Made by a program: the position numbers and the translations under genes. Shown here one piece after another: positions 1 to 10,464 of a DNA stretch of 64,000 nucleotides. The notes beneath the pieces are model-generated. The model was given only the letters and a program-made list of their open reading frames with translations, was not told where the DNA came from and made no database searches. The DNA is from Chaenocephalus aceratus (Eukaryota > Chordata > Actinopteri > Perciformes > Channichthyidae): positions 11,616,894 through 11,680,893 of the forward strand of contig CM043800.1 of assembly GCA_023974075.1 (NCBI GenBank), read 5' to 3'. Each line of letters starts with the position of its first letter. The first letter of the stretch is position 1.

Positions 1-495
1 TTCCCACAACTGTACAGGAAAGTAAAACTATACTTACCTTCAAAACCTCTCTTAAAGAGCACCTTCGGGGGAGAGCATTGCAAAACTGGCCCCGGTAATG
101 GTACAAATCTCAACCTGTCGTACAATGGACAGCTTCCCCCCCCCCCATCTATGTATATACTCACATTTTAGACTCTGTTACTAACTGTATATCTGTAGAC
201 TTGGTATGTCTTAAATGTCCGGTTAGGATGTATTAGAACTAAATCTAAAATGAAAATTGTAAATAAGCAATCTGTATGTAAAAAACCACCTGTATGTAAA
301 TTGTAAATAAGTCATCTGTATGTCAAATATGTCTTATATGTCTTAAATGATATGATGAATTGGAAATGGGGGACCCTGATGTAAACAAGACGAAAGTCTT
401 TCACTGGTCTACATCCCCTTAACAATTGTATGTTTTGAGCTGTACTGTATTGTACCCAATATACAAGCTGTTGATAAACTTTTCAATCAATCAAA
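1..495 (+). mobile_element. 3' end of a non-LTR retrotransposon (LINE)
   Basis: The window opens inside a LINE. Bases 3-98 translate to the typical C-terminal tail of a LINE reverse transcriptase, with PTTVQESKTILTFKTSLKEH followed closely by a TAA stop. The 3' UTR runs to a short AATCAATCAA-type tail at about 485-495. Only the extreme end is present, so the clade (CR1/L2-like) is uncertain. Confidence 0.75.
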
Positions 496-496
496 A

Positions 497-1528
497 ACCT
501 CCACTCTCAGGACACCTCCACTGTCAGTACAGGAAGTGCACGCTAATAATTCCAAAATAAAATCACCACTATCAGTACAGTGCCACTTTCCAAACAGGAA
601 ATGCACGCAAATACAAAATAAAATCGGATCGTGACACTTATTATATACATATGTATATATCTATATATATATATAGATATATACGGACACCTTGTATTGT
701 AGTTACTATCTCAGTACAGCCGCATGCGCCACTTTCCGAACAGAAAATGCACGCAAATACAAAATAAAATCGTACTGACACTTATTATATACATAAAGTA
801 TATATAGATATATATAAAAATAGGGACACCTTGTATTGTTTACTCTCAGTACAGCACCGCTTTCCGAACAGGAAATGCACGCTAATACAACATAAAATAG
901 CACTGACACTTATTATCTATATAGATATATCTACTGTATATAGTTATATATATTTATTTATATATATAAATACGACATCTTGTATTTTAGTTACACCCGC
1001 TAGAGAACAGTGGAAGGTTCGAGAAACAACCGTGTTTGCCGGGTGCACCACGGCGGAGGTGGGAAAGTTCCAGCTGGGAACCTCCACCCCGCTGCGGGCC
1101 CCGTGGGACCCCTGGACGGTGCGTCTTGGTCACACTTCATATCGGCCGGCGCGGAGGCACTCCGACAGTGGGTCGCGTTTGCCATTCGATCAGTGAGAGG
1201 AGAGGAGAAAAATGCAACAACAATTGTCAAAATCCGTTAATATATGGATGAGTGTGGGGGGGGGGGCTGGACACAGGCCGTGGGGGGACACCCGAGACCG
1301 GGCAATGTCCCCGGTAGAAACCGGGTGAAATAGCCAAAAAAATAATAAAACCGGGGAAAAGTGAAAAAAAGTGTCCGAAAATAGGCACTCGTGAGGCGGG
1401 CACCTCCGTGATGAGTCTCCATTGTGATTTGAAAACTTCCATCAAACGAGTCCTTCGGTAGGCGGGAAAAAACTGCATCAGAATCGTCACTTCCTGTACT
1501 GACAGTGGAGGTGTCCTGAGAGTGGAGG
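497..1528. mobile_element. Possible TIR DNA element, GC-rich interior, unclassified
   Basis: Bases 497-538 (CCTCCACTCTCAGGACACC and onward) recur inverted at about 1487-1528. A partial extra copy of the end (GAGAGTGGAGGTCTGCA) lies just outside, at 1548-1564. The interior holds AT-rich tandem repeats and then a GC-rich stretch (1000-1300). No convincing coding sequence is seen. I could not define a target duplication. Confidence 0.55.
567..1000. repeat. Tandem repeat, about 137-bp period, about 3 copies
   Basis: Each unit contains CAGTACAG, a segment ACTTTCCGAACAGGAAATGC, an ATACAAAATAAAATCG-like stretch, GACACTTATTAT, a TATA-rich palindromic run and GACACCTTGTATT. The CAGTACAG motifs are spaced about 136-139 bp apart. 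Confidence 0.75.
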
Positions 1529-1577
1529 TCTGCACCGGAACTGTCCTGAGAGTGGAGGTCTGCAGGCAGGCTCCCAT

Positions 1578-1695
1578 GGAAAATGTGCTTTTACACGTGC
1601 ATGAAATGACCCCCGCGAGCGGCTATGCGCTCGCTCGCGAGAGAGACAGCCCTCTTGCTCGCTCGCGGGAGTGTCAGCCTCACTCGCTCGCGGAG
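1578..1695 (+). repeat. Outermost part of left terminal inverted repeat
   Basis: The reverse complement of 16433-16560 matches here: AAATGTGCTTTTACACGTGC, then CGCGAGCGGCTATGCGCTCG, then clustered CGCTCGCG motifs. The segment is unusually rich in CpG and in the palindrome-like CTCGCGAG. It is separated from the rest of the left arm by the nested transposon beginning at 1696. Confidence 0.85.
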
Positions 1696-3168
1696 GCCCA
1701 ATCCCAAACCACTCCCTCGACCCTACCCCTCCGTGATGGAGTGAACTCCGTCTGTAGCCACACTCGCAGCTCAACGAGGCTCCCTCCTGTCAGATGGAGG
1801 GAGTAAATACAGCAGCAAGTTTTGGGACGGCCTCCCCTCTCTCCGGCAGAAACAGGAAATGCCGTAACTGTATGTAACAACGGTTTCAAATCAGCATCTC
1901 TTAGACACAAAGTTTAATTTAATAACTCAAATAAAACTCCAAACATCTTTCATTGTGTTTCAAAGCTCTTTTAGTTTTAAACCTGATGTTTATAAGCTTC
2001 TTAGTTTTTGCAACGGTCTGTAAATATACACAACTTTATAATAAAATGCACACATTTACCTTTTTCTAGACTAAACACAGGTTTGATCCTAAGTTAAAAA
2101 CATATGAGGTTATCATGAGGTTGTTAACATCGCAGTTTATCAGTGGATGTTTGCTGGAACTACTTGTAAACAGCGTGTTTCCTGACGGACACACACAGCG
2201 TGACTCCGGTCAGGTAGAGACCGGTCTCAAGCAGGTCTCAAGTCAGCACTGCTGCAGACTGGAGCCTCATCCCAATACCCCTCCTCGACTCTTCCTTTCC
2301 CTCACTCGCGTCCCTTCCTTGCGTCTTAGCTCCACCTCCGTAAGATGCGAGTGAGAAACACGAGGAGGTGACACGAGGACAGAGGAGTCCTCAGGTATTC
2401 ATTGGGATGTCCTCGTTCACTCAAACGTCACTTTTAAACGACGTCTGTTAATGATGACATGTGCACAGCTGTATCCCCTCTCATCGGGCTTAACTGAATA
2501 ACCCTTTAGAACCGGCCCATTTCTGGTTAAATATTTATTTAAATGAATGCATCTTTCTCTTGTTAGTTAAGGAATTCAATGTATGATGGTTGGTCCTGCT
2601 TTTGTGTTCCGTTTTGGTGTAAAATAGCCTACATTTAAATAAAAATATAATTATAGTAATGTGAAAGCCTTTTAGAAATGAATTGCACATAATAATTCCC
2701 ACGGAGCTGTGAGCACTTAATACATTTATGTGACGCTTTTCCACTCATCTTCCAGTTGGGTTTTCCTCTGTTGAAATTGACCAGCTGTGAAGGTGGGGGC
2801 GGGGCTTTTATACGCGAGTAGTCAAAGCACTTCCGCGTAGTCTGCTCGTGTGTATCCTCCCTTTCTTCTCCTCCCGCACCCCTCCTCCCTCACCCCTCCT
2901 CGACTCCTCCGTGTGCATTTCAGCTATTGGGACGTCCTTCAAAATGACGTGTCTTGATAGATTTCCGGGTCAAGTCCCGGAAGAGGGGAAGAGAGGAGTC
3001 GAGGAGGGGTATTGAGATGAGGCTTCGCTGTTTGAGGGCTTGATAGCCCACTCCCCCTCCACACCGCTCCACACTCGTTGCTTTGGAACAGCCCTCAATA
3101 TGGCGGACCCTCCGCGTGAACGCGCAAACGGAGGGGTAGGGTGTAGGGGGCGGTTTTGGAATGGGCCA
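1696..3168. mobile_element. DNA transposon (PIF/Harbinger-like) nested in the left TIR
   Basis: The ends are inverted repeats: GGCCCAATCC...CCCTACCCCTCCG on the left, and GGCCCATTCC...CCCTACCCCTCCG as the reverse complement of 3131-3167. The intact right arm provides the empty site (CGCGGAGTCTGTCTGCG). Comparison gives a GAG (or slightly shifted) 3-bp duplication, which fits PIF/Harbinger. No transposase is seen, and another element sits inside it. Confidence 0.75.
2263..3024. mobile_element. Second-level nested DNA transposon (MITE-like)
   Basis: The left end AGCCTCATCCCAATACCCCT matches the reverse complement of the right end (AGCCTCATCTCAATACCCCT) and continues CCTCGACTC on both sides. 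The ends resemble the host element at 1696-3168, so the two may be related families. No clear target duplication and no coding sequence were seen in its 762 bp. Confidence 0.7.
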
Positions 3169-3419
3169 GAGTCTGTCTGCGCAAGCGTGAAAAGTTTCTG
3201 ACACTTTGGGGCGGAGCCACTGGACTTTGATTGACAGCTCCAAGGAAGCCCGGAGTTGCCAGGTTTGATAAATGCCTGAACAAGAGCCGAGGAGTGACAG
3301 CTGCAAGATCAGTTGGACGAGATTGAATGGTAAAGTTGTCCATAAAAAACTATTATGTTTGTAAAGTGTACAGCTAATATATATCAATTAATTTGATATA
3401 AAAGAAATGACACATTAAT

Positions 3420-3800
3420 TCTAGGAGTGCAATACTTTTACAAACACTATAGTAATAATATGCATTCATTATGACAATATCATACTATTACTATAGGAGT
3501 GTTCTATAGTGTGTTCAAAAAACAACTACAGAAACACTATATATTATACTATAGTAGTACTATTTAAAATAATATAGTCTTAATACGGAAACACCAACAA
3601 AAACACTATAGTAATACTTTTACAAACACTATAGTAATAATATGCATTCACTATGACAATATCATGCTATTAGGAGTGTTAGTGCTATTAGTGTGTTTAA
3701 AAAACAACTACAGAAACACTATATATTATACTATAGTTATACTATTTAAAATAATATAGGAATACTACAAAGATCTAGATACATAGTATTACTATTGAAA
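3420..3800. repeat. ACTATAGT palindrome array in left TIR
   Basis: AT-rich DNA with many ACTATAGT or near copies (CACTATAGTAATA, TACTATAGTAGTAC, ACTATAGGAGTGTT). One block (ACACTATAGTAATAATATGC, then ATTCATTATGACAATATCA) is repeated at about 3446-3520 and 3625-3690. A shorter related array is in the right arm (about 15945-16090). Such palindromes could bind a dimeric protein, but that is inference. Confidence 0.6.
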
Positions 3801-4004
3801 TAGTATAGGGCAGTAGTTATAATGATGCCGCTTTCGTCAAATTAGTATGCATAGACAGTGACAGGTGAACACGCCCCCAATTATGCAAATACGCTAAGTC
3901 TGTCTCCCATTGGCCAATGAGTTAAGTCCCGCCTCCCATGTCCCGCCTCCCATTCTTTGATGTGTGTGTTATCAGATTGGCGTGAAAGGCCCCCAGCGTA
4001 GTTC

Positions 4005-4440
4005 TTTGATGTATTGATTAAGATAGTCTCTTGGGGTTAAGGTATTTGACCCCTGACCCTGAGAGTGGAGTAATTAGCCTTATAATCAGATAGGTTTGAA
4101 ATGCCCCAGGCAGTCCCTTTGTTGTATAGTTCTTTGATGTATTGATTAAGATAGTATCTTGGGGTTAAGGTATTTGACCCCTGACCCTGAGAGTGGAGTA
4201 ATTAGCCTGCAATCAGATATGAATGAAATGCCCCAGGCAGTCCCTTTGTTGTATAGTTCTTTGATGTATTGATTAAGATAGTCTCTTGGGGTTAAGGTAT
4301 TTGACCCCTGCCCCTGAGAGTTGAATAATTAGCCTGCAATCAGATATGAATGAAAAGCCCAAGGCAGTACCTTTGTTGTATAGTTCTTTGATGTATTGAT
4401 TAAGATAGTCTCTTTGACCCCTGCCCCTCAGAGCCCTTTG
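4005..4440. repeat. Tandem repeat, about 120-bp unit, in left TIR
   Basis: Units contain GTTCTTTGATGTATTGATTA, then AGATAGTCTCTTGGGGTTAA, GGTATTTGACCCCTG, GAGTGGAGTAATTAGCC, and CAATCAGATATGAATGAAATG with GCCCCAGGCAGTCC. About 3.5 copies are present here. The inverted right-arm counterpart (about 15460-15770) has about 2.5. Confidence 0.85.
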
Positions 4441-4542
4441 TTGTCTAATCGAATTAGCCTTTGATGTTTGCCCTTTGATGTGATGTGTTATAACAGGCAG
4501 GTGTAATTTCACATTGGTGAAAGCCTTTGATGTTAATCTCTG

Positions 4543-4548
4543 TATAAA
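4543..4548 (+). promoter_or_regulatory. TATA box in left TIR
   Basis: TATAAA lies 137 bp upstream of the ATG at 4685 that begins the TIR-borne copy of the first ORF. It is conserved in the inverted right arm. Promoter function is inferred from position only. Confidence 0.4.
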
Positions 4549-4684
4549 TGCCTACCCTTACAGCCTCCCCCCTTTGCCCCTCCTGAGGCTATGGCCAGCA
4601 GAGGAGTGTATAGAGATATGCTCAAAACTAAATTTAAAAAAGACAGGCAATTCCACTTACCTAGTCACTTTTCAAAAAAGAAAC

Positions 4685-4891
4685 ATGGCCGAGAGACGTC
4701 ACGAATTGGGTTTAATTAGCCTGTGCGACAACTTGCTGCCAACCGTCCGAAGAGCCAGTCAAGAAACGAATGCAGCATCTGGGCCGGGTTCAGAGTACAA
4801 CCAAAATATCTGTGCACAAACTTATCTCGCGCCCTCTTTTGGTCATGTGAGCGTTCGTGGGGGTTGGAGGAGGGGCTCTGTGAGGAAGTGA
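4685..4891 (+). pseudogene. Frameshifted partial copy of the first ORF, inside the left TIR
   Basis: From about 4615 to 4800 the DNA resembles 5450-5640, the leader and first about 40 codons of the ORF at 5524. Shared pieces are CTAGTCACTTTTCAAAAAA before the ATG, then GAGAGACG, GGGTTTAATTAGC, and AAGAAACGAATGCAGCATCT followed by GGGCCGGGTTCAG. The start reads MAERRHELGLISL against MVKRRLDMGLIS in the intact gene. A frameshift then takes the conserved KKR-Q-LGRVQ segment out of frame, and the downstream body of the gene is absent. The 68-codon open frame left from the ATG is therefore unlikely to make a functional homologue. The upstream open stretch from 4514 has no ATG. Confidence 0.65.
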
Positions 4892-5161
4892 CAGATTTCC
4901 CCCCAGTTGTGTACTTTCAAATTCTAGCTCACTCGAGATGGTTTATCCAGAATGACCTACCGTAAGAACAATTAACACTGCCCAAGTAGATGTTTAGGAG
5001 TCTCTTGGAAATAAACGAATGCAGCATATGTTTTACAAAGGGGGTATTCATGTTATTTTTAAAAGATCTTATTGAGGTTTTTAATAGTGATACCTGAGGA
5101 TATTCTCTTTTTTTAATTGTAGGGACTGTGAACTAATGTGTAATTACTTTTTTACTAACTA

Positions 5162-5523
5162 TAAGAAAAGTCTCTCTGAAGTGGGGGAAATAATAAAACA
5201 ATTTTAAAAACATGATCTTTGTCTTTTTATAATTACTTTACACCGCTATAACGAAACCCAATATTAAGTTTGTGTGAGGTTGTACTAGGGATAATATTAG
5301 AATTTTGCTGTACCCATAAAGAATGTGTTTCTGCTCCATTTCACTCCATGAAGCCTCCAGCTTGTACAAGGGCTCCACCTCCACTCAACATAACATGTCC
5401 CGCCCTCCTCACCAGAACATTTAAAAGTAAGGGGATGGAAATAGATGAAAATAAATACGCTCAAACTAAATAACAGGCCAGTCATTTCCACTCACCAAGT
5501 CACTTTTCAAAAAAAAAGGAAAA
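5162..5523. other. Spacer between left TIR and first ORF
   Basis: AT-rich sequence with AATAAA-like motifs at about 5190, then a promoter-like module at 5374-5432 and a leader to the ATG at 5524. No other gene is seen. Confidence 0.5.
5374..5432 (+). promoter_or_regulatory. Repeated promoter-like module, copy 1
   Basis: Contains CCACTCAACATAACATGTCC, then CGCCCTCCTCACCAGAACAT and TTTAAAAGTAAGG. The same arrangement (C-rich box, CTCAnCA, ATCAT/ACATnTAAAA, ctAAGGAC) recurs at 6301, 12206 and 14124. The TTTAAAA is a plausible TATA-type element, and the ATG of the ORF follows about 90 bp downstream. Confidence 0.55.
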
Positions 5524-6324
5524 ATGGTCAAGAGACGCCTAGATATGGGTTTAATCAGCGAGAAGCCAGTGACAACGTACCGCCACCCGTTAGGAGCGCC
5601 AATTAAGAAACGATTGCAGTATCTGGGCCGGGTTCAGACACCTCCAGCCGAAGAACTTCATGAAGAATGGACTCTGAAAAATGGCGATGTTTGGGGTTAT
5701 GTATTCAACTATATGGCGAATGAACTGCATTTCTACAATCTGAAGAATGGAGAAACATATGGACCACGTAGTGTTAAAGCGACACTGACCTCAACAGATT
5801 GGGCTTTGTTAACTCTGGTGTCTTCCAGAGATCTCCACGCAACTACTGTATCGGAAGAAGTAGTGCATCAAGAAACCATAGTGGAACCAGCGGTGTACAA
5901 GATATTTGCAAAGAAAAGCAAAAAAACACAGACAGCATGCGAGATCAAAGAAGAGATTTCACCGCCGCCCCTCAATGTGGAGGAAGAAGGAGTTATTTCC
6001 CCGCTGCCAGAAGTGAGAAGAGTCCTGATAAGCATTGTCTGGGAAACTAAAAGCGGACCATCGGGGCGATGGTATTACCGCGCAAGCCATTTGGAGACGC
6101 TGGGGAAGGACCCCTCTGATGATTTTGTTTTGGAGTATTTCAACTCTACATGCAGGGTTTTTCAGACATCCGTGCGGGTGCCTCTGACTGCTTGGCTGAA
6201 AATGATTGATGGAAAAGCTACAAAGCTTAAAGAACTTTTTAAACAGAGTCAGACATCGATGGACATTATACTGGTGAAAAAGACTCTCACTTTTGCAGAG
6301 GACTCCGCCTCCCACTCAACATAA
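5524..6324 (+). CDS. Element ORF A: 266-aa protein with two PC4-like segments
   Basis: An intact 266-codon ORF starting at an ATG in good context (AAAATGG) downstream of a promoter-like module. I do not recognise it as a named gene. Residues about 58-98 end in NGETYGPRSVKATLTSTDW, which resembles the 'GE-x-P-GRKGI-LT-x-x-QW' strand-helix of the PC4/Sub1 single-stranded-DNA-binding fold. Residues about 166-228 show a second similar pattern (FVLEYF...VRVPLTAWLKM). A Lys-rich, acidic linker (about 128-158) separates them. The N-terminus is basic (MVKRR, KKR). By analogy it could bind single-stranded DNA or act in transcription, but this rests on pattern similarity only. Its last codons overlap the next promoter-like module (6301). 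Truncated copies of it occur in both TIRs and at 12143-12200, so this gene was repeatedly duplicated within the element. Confidence 0.65.
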   Translation: MVKRRLDMGLISEKPVTTYRHPLGAPIKKRLQYLGRVQTPPAEELHEEWTLKNGDVWGYVFNYMANELHFYNLKNGETYGPRSVKATLTSTDWALLTLVSSRDLHATTVSEEVVHQETIVEPAVYKIFAKKSKKTQTACEIKEEISPPPLNVEEEGVISPLPEVRRVLISIVWETKSGPSGRWYYRASHLETLGKDPSDDFVLEYFNSTCRVFQTSVRVPLTAWLKMIDGKATKLKELFKQSQTSMDIILVKKTLTFAEDSASHST

Positions 6325-6366
6325 GAAGTCACACCCTACTCACCAGATCATTTAAAACTAAGGACC
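6301..6366 (+). promoter_or_regulatory. Repeated promoter-like module, copy 2
   Basis: Contains GACTCCGCCTCCCACTCAAC, then CACCCTACTCACCAGATCAT and TTAAAACTAAGGAC. It begins inside the final codons of ORF A. No intact ORF follows: the first downstream ATG (6397) is immediately followed by a stop codon. The gene it once drove was probably lost or removed by the LINE/hAT insertions. Confidence 0.55.
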
Positions 6367-6514
6367 CCTCAAAGAAAAACATTGTGCTTTCTACCTATGT
6401 AAAAAGAGAGGTTGTCTTACGAAAATGTGTTATCTCTGTATCAAGATGTGTTTAAAAATGAATTTTGTGGTGAACGGTGTGAGAGATGTCATAAAGACAC
6501 TCATTTTAACCACA

Positions 6515-6565
6515 GTGTTTCGCTTTGGATAAAAGCGTCAGCTAAATGCAATGTAATGTTTGTTC
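6515..6565 (+). repeat. SINE 3'-tail fragment
   Basis: TCGCTTTGGATAAAAGCGTC, then AGCTAAATGCAATGTAATG, is the common 3' tail of fish tRNA-derived SINEs. It also ends the SINE at 41521-41700. The small open frame across this region is therefore not a gene. The upstream SINE body is not recognisable. Confidence 0.65.
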
Positions 6566-6601
6566 TCTACAAATGTTTTAAGATTGTTACAAAATGTAAA
6601 A

Positions 6602-6991
6602 AATAAAAAAAAAAGATATGGAGACAAAATTAATTTAGGTGACTCTGTTTTTATTAGAAAAACAAAAATATAATACAAATGGTTTAGGGGGTAAATGTAA
6701 CCATCTTGGACTTAATAGTCTAACAAAATACTTTATCTGAATACATTTGTTCTTTTTAAGTGCACTTTTTGAAATTATTTATTTATTATTTCAGTGGAAC
6801 AATCCAGTTTTTGTTAATATCAATGTTTTTTTTCTCTTTTCTTGTGTTACTAAGATACTTTTAGATACACTTTGGCGTATGCAACACTTGTTCAGTTAAA
6901 CAAGGTTTTTTCTTTTCTGATAAACTTACATATTTTAGTTATTTTTCTGCTACCAAGATACTTTAAGATACACCTTGATGTATGCAACACT
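6602..6991. other. AT-rich spacer with a duplicated segment
   Basis: Starts with AATAAA (6602-6607), a possible poly(A) signal for ORF A. A unit with CTAAGATACTTTTAGATACA, then CTTTGGCGTATGCAACACTT (about 6850-6890) is repeated with changes at about 6952-6991. The L2 LINE inserts right after the second copy. No gene is seen. Confidence 0.5.
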
Positions 6992-7582
6992 TAACAAATC
7001 AATCAATCAATGTTTATTTATATAGCCCAATATCACAAATGTTACATTTGTCTCAGTGGTCTTCACAGTGTGTACAGAATATCAGTATGACAATACGACA
7101 CTCTCTGTCCTTAGACCCTCACATCGTACAAGGAAAAACTTCCGAAGAAAACCCACAGTTTAAAGGGAAAAATGGGAGAAACCTCAGGGAGAGCAACAGA
7201 GGAGGGATCCCTCTCCCAAGACGGACAGACATGCAATAGATGCCGTGTGTAAATTGAAAAGATAATACATTTGCAACATAGGTAGTCCAAATGTTTGGAA
7301 ATGCATGTGTGTATAATAGGAAGATGAATCCACAAGGATATCCATCCAGGACCGATGATCCAGGACCAAAGCCACGACTCGCGATCCAGGACACAGGACC
7401 GCAGGATCATCCATGACTCCGGATCCCGGCGTATATAGACACCAAAAAGAAAGAAATGTGGGGAAGCTGGGTTAATCGGAACATGAGAGTACACAGGTAT
7501 AGACAGAGAGAAGGAAGAAGTAAGATGTCCCCCGACAAACTAAGCCTATATCAGCAAAACTAGGGGCTGAATCTAATCAGCC

Positions 7583-10464
7583 CTAACTATAAGCTTTATC
7601 AAAAAGGAAGGTCTTAAGCGCACTCTTAAAAACGGATAGGGTGTCTGCCGCCCGAACACAAACTGGAAGCTGATTCCACAAATGTGGAGCTTGATAAGAA
7701 AAGGCTCTGGCTCCCATTGTACTTTTAGAGATTCTAGGAACAACCAACAACCCTGCATTCTTGGAACGCAATGCCCTAGTAGGACAGTAGGGTATAATGA
7801 GTTATTTAAGGTAAGATGGCGCCTGCCCATTAAGGGCTTTGTAGGCGAGAAGAAGAATTTTAAATTCTATCCTGTGTTCTATAGGGAGCCAGTGTAAGGC
7901 AGCCAGAACAGGAGTAATGTGGTCCCTTTTCCTAACTCTGGTTAGTACACGAGCTGCAGCATTTTGAATCAGCTGAAGCGACTTGACTGACTTCTTGGTA
8001 CTCCCTGATAATAAAGAGTTACAATAATCCAGCCTAGAAGTAACAAATGCATGGACTAGTTTCTCTGCATCGTGTTGAGGCAAGATATGCCTGATTTTTT
8101 TGCAAAACTAAGCCATCCATAGTTAGTATATCTTTAGATAATTTGTTTCGTAGATTCTTCGGGCCAAGTACAATAACTTCAGTTTTGGTCGTGTTTAACA
8201 TCAAAAAGTTTAAGGTCATCCACGTTTTTAAGTCCTTAAGGCAGTCTTGAATTTTATTTAGATGATTAATTTCATCAGGCTTGATTGATAAATATAGTTG
8301 AGTATCATCCGCATAACAATGAAAGTTTACAGAATGATTCCTTATAATATTGCCTAACGGAAGCATATATAATGTGAACAAAATAGGTCCGAGCACTGAG
8401 CCCTGTGGCACTCCATGGCTAACTTTGGTTTGCGTGGAAGATTCATCGTTAACACGTACAAACTGAGAGCGTTCAGATAGATAGGACCTAAACCAGCCTA
8501 AAGCAGTTCCCTGTATGCCAACTAAGTGCTCTAGTCTTTGCAATAGGATATCATGGTCGATAGTATCAAATGCAGCACTGAGATCGAGCAAAACAAGAAT
8601 AGAGACAAGTCCCTTGTCTGAGGCTATTAGAATGTAATTTGTGACTTTAACCAGAGCTGTCTCTGTGCTATGATGTGTTCTAAAGCCAGACTGAAAATCT
8701 TCAAATAAATCATTGTTTTTTAAGTAATCACACAACTGTTTTACGACCACTTTCTCAAGAATTTTTGAGAGGAACAGAAGATTAGAAATAGGTCTATAGT
8801 TGTCTAAAACCTCTGGATCGAGGTTGTGCTTTTTAAGAAGCGGTTTTATCACTGCTACTTTGAATGATTGTGGAACATAGCCTGATAATAAAGACATATT
8901 CATAATATTTAATAAAGAATTGCTAATTAATGGAAAAACTTCCTTCAACAGCTTAGTTGGAATTGGGTCTAACATGCACGTTGATGGTTTAGAAGAGAGA
9001 ATCATTGAATGTAATTGTTCAAGGTTTATGGCTGAAAAGCATTCTAGTTTACTATCTAGTGTAATATTAGAACTTACGTTTCCGGGAGCTGTTGATAACA
9101 CTATACTGGTCAAAGGCAAGAGGTCATTAATTTTGTTTCTAAGAGTAACAATTTTATCGTTAAAAAAGCACATAAAATCATTACTACTGAGTGCTATGGG
9201 AATAGAAGGCTCAATCGAGCTGTGGCTCTCTGTCTGCCTGGCTACAGTGCGAAAAGAAATCTTGCATTATTCTTATTCTCATCTATTAATGAAGAGTAGT
9301 AGGCTGCTCTCGCTTTACGCAGTGCTTTCTTATATTCATTGAGAGTAATATGCCAAATTAAACGAGATTCTTCAAGTTTAGTGGAACGCCATATCCTTTC
9401 AAGTTGTCTAGACTTTTGCTTTATTTTGCGGGTTTCGGCATTATGCCATGGAGTTAGTCTATGTTGTTTTATTTTCTTCTTTTTCAAAGGAGCAACAGAG
9501 TCTAATTTTATTCGCAGCGCATCTATAGCACTATCAACAACATGATCAATTTGGGGTGGTGTACATTTTGTATAAGTTTCCTCCCCTACATGCAGACATG
9601 CTATCGAGTTAAGTATTGGTGGAATCTCTTCCTTAAATGTGGCTATAGCACTAACAGATAGGTTTCTGCTGCAAGAGCTTTTGACTAATGCTTTGTAGTC
9701 TCGTAATAGTACTTCAAACGTTACTAAGAAATGGTAGGATAAAGCAGGATTATGCGGTTCGACTAATAGTTACTCAATTTCAATACCATAAGTCAGAACA
9801 AGGTCGAGAGTGTGATTATAGCAGTGGGTTGGTTTATTTACACTCTGACAGAAACCAACAGAATCTAATATAGAGTTAAATGCAACAGTAAGGCTATTTT
9901 TATCATCGTCAACATGAAGTCACCTACGATAATTACTTTGTCTGTTTTAAGAACCAAAGTTGATAAAAACTCAGAGAATTCTGTAAAGAATTCTGAATAA
10001 GGACCTGGTGCACGGTACACTGTAACAAATACGATTGGCTGCAAAGTTTTCCAGGTCGGATGCGTAAGACTAAAAACGAGGCTTTCAAAGGAGGTATAAT
10101 TTAATTTTGGTTTAGTATTGATAAGTAAACTTGAGTCAAAGATTGCTGCAACTCCACCTCCTCGGCCCGTTTCTCGAACAATATGAGTGTTGATATGGCT
10201 GGGTGGAGTGGCCTCATTTATGCTGACATATTCTTCATGTCTCAACCAAGTTTCAGTGAGACAGCATATATCAATATTATAATCTGATATTAAATCATTT
10301 ACCAATATTGCTTTAGATGCTAGAGATCTTATGTTTAAGAGACCACATTTAATCTTCCTGTTTTGTTGCACTGTAGTAGTTGTTACATGTACTTTTATTA
10401 GGTTATTATGTATGACACCTCTATTAAGTTTTACCTTAAATTGTCCTTGGGCAGACACACACAC
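7583..10464 (-). pseudogene. L2 LINE ORF2 (endonuclease/reverse transcriptase), decayed
   Basis: Reading on the minus strand, 10464-9865 encodes an AP-endonuclease domain (LNIRSLASKA, LTETWLR, GRGGGVAAIFD, VYRAPGPYSEF, VIIVGDF) and then shifts frame. 9487-9242 is the linker. 9173-8034 is the RT core with [37 protein letters not shown] and the catalytic YADD. 8083-7583 carries the C-terminal segment ending in LWNQLPVCVRAADTLSVFKS. Several frameshifts and a deletion near 8100 make it non-functional, although the RT core itself is open for 379 codons. The family is CR1/L2-like by motif. Confidence 0.85.

Larger units (their letters stand above)
3169..5161 (+). repeat. Main part of left terminal inverted repeat
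   Basis: Pairs inverted with 14749-16432. From outside in, it contains a short conserved flank (GTCTGTCTGCGCAAGCG, AAAGTGTCAGAAACTTTTCA inverted), an AT-rich array of ACTATAGT palindromes (about 3420-3800), about 120-bp tandem repeats (4005-4440), a TATAAA box (4543-4548), a frameshifted copy of the 5' part of the first ORF (about 4615-4800), and a unique stretch ending at ACTAACTA (5161). The arms differ mainly in repeat copy number. Confidence 0.85.

Noticed and set aside
831..1251. Overlapping open frames in the GC-rich segment
   Set aside because: No domain or codon pattern, and they occur in several frames on both strands within a TIR-bounded repeat.
3420..3800. Possible CRISPR-like array
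   Set aside because: Repeats are short palindromes without regular spacers, and the genome is a vertebrate's.
6412..6606. 64-codon open frame after ORF A
   Set aside because: It has no ATG start and overlaps a SINE tail.
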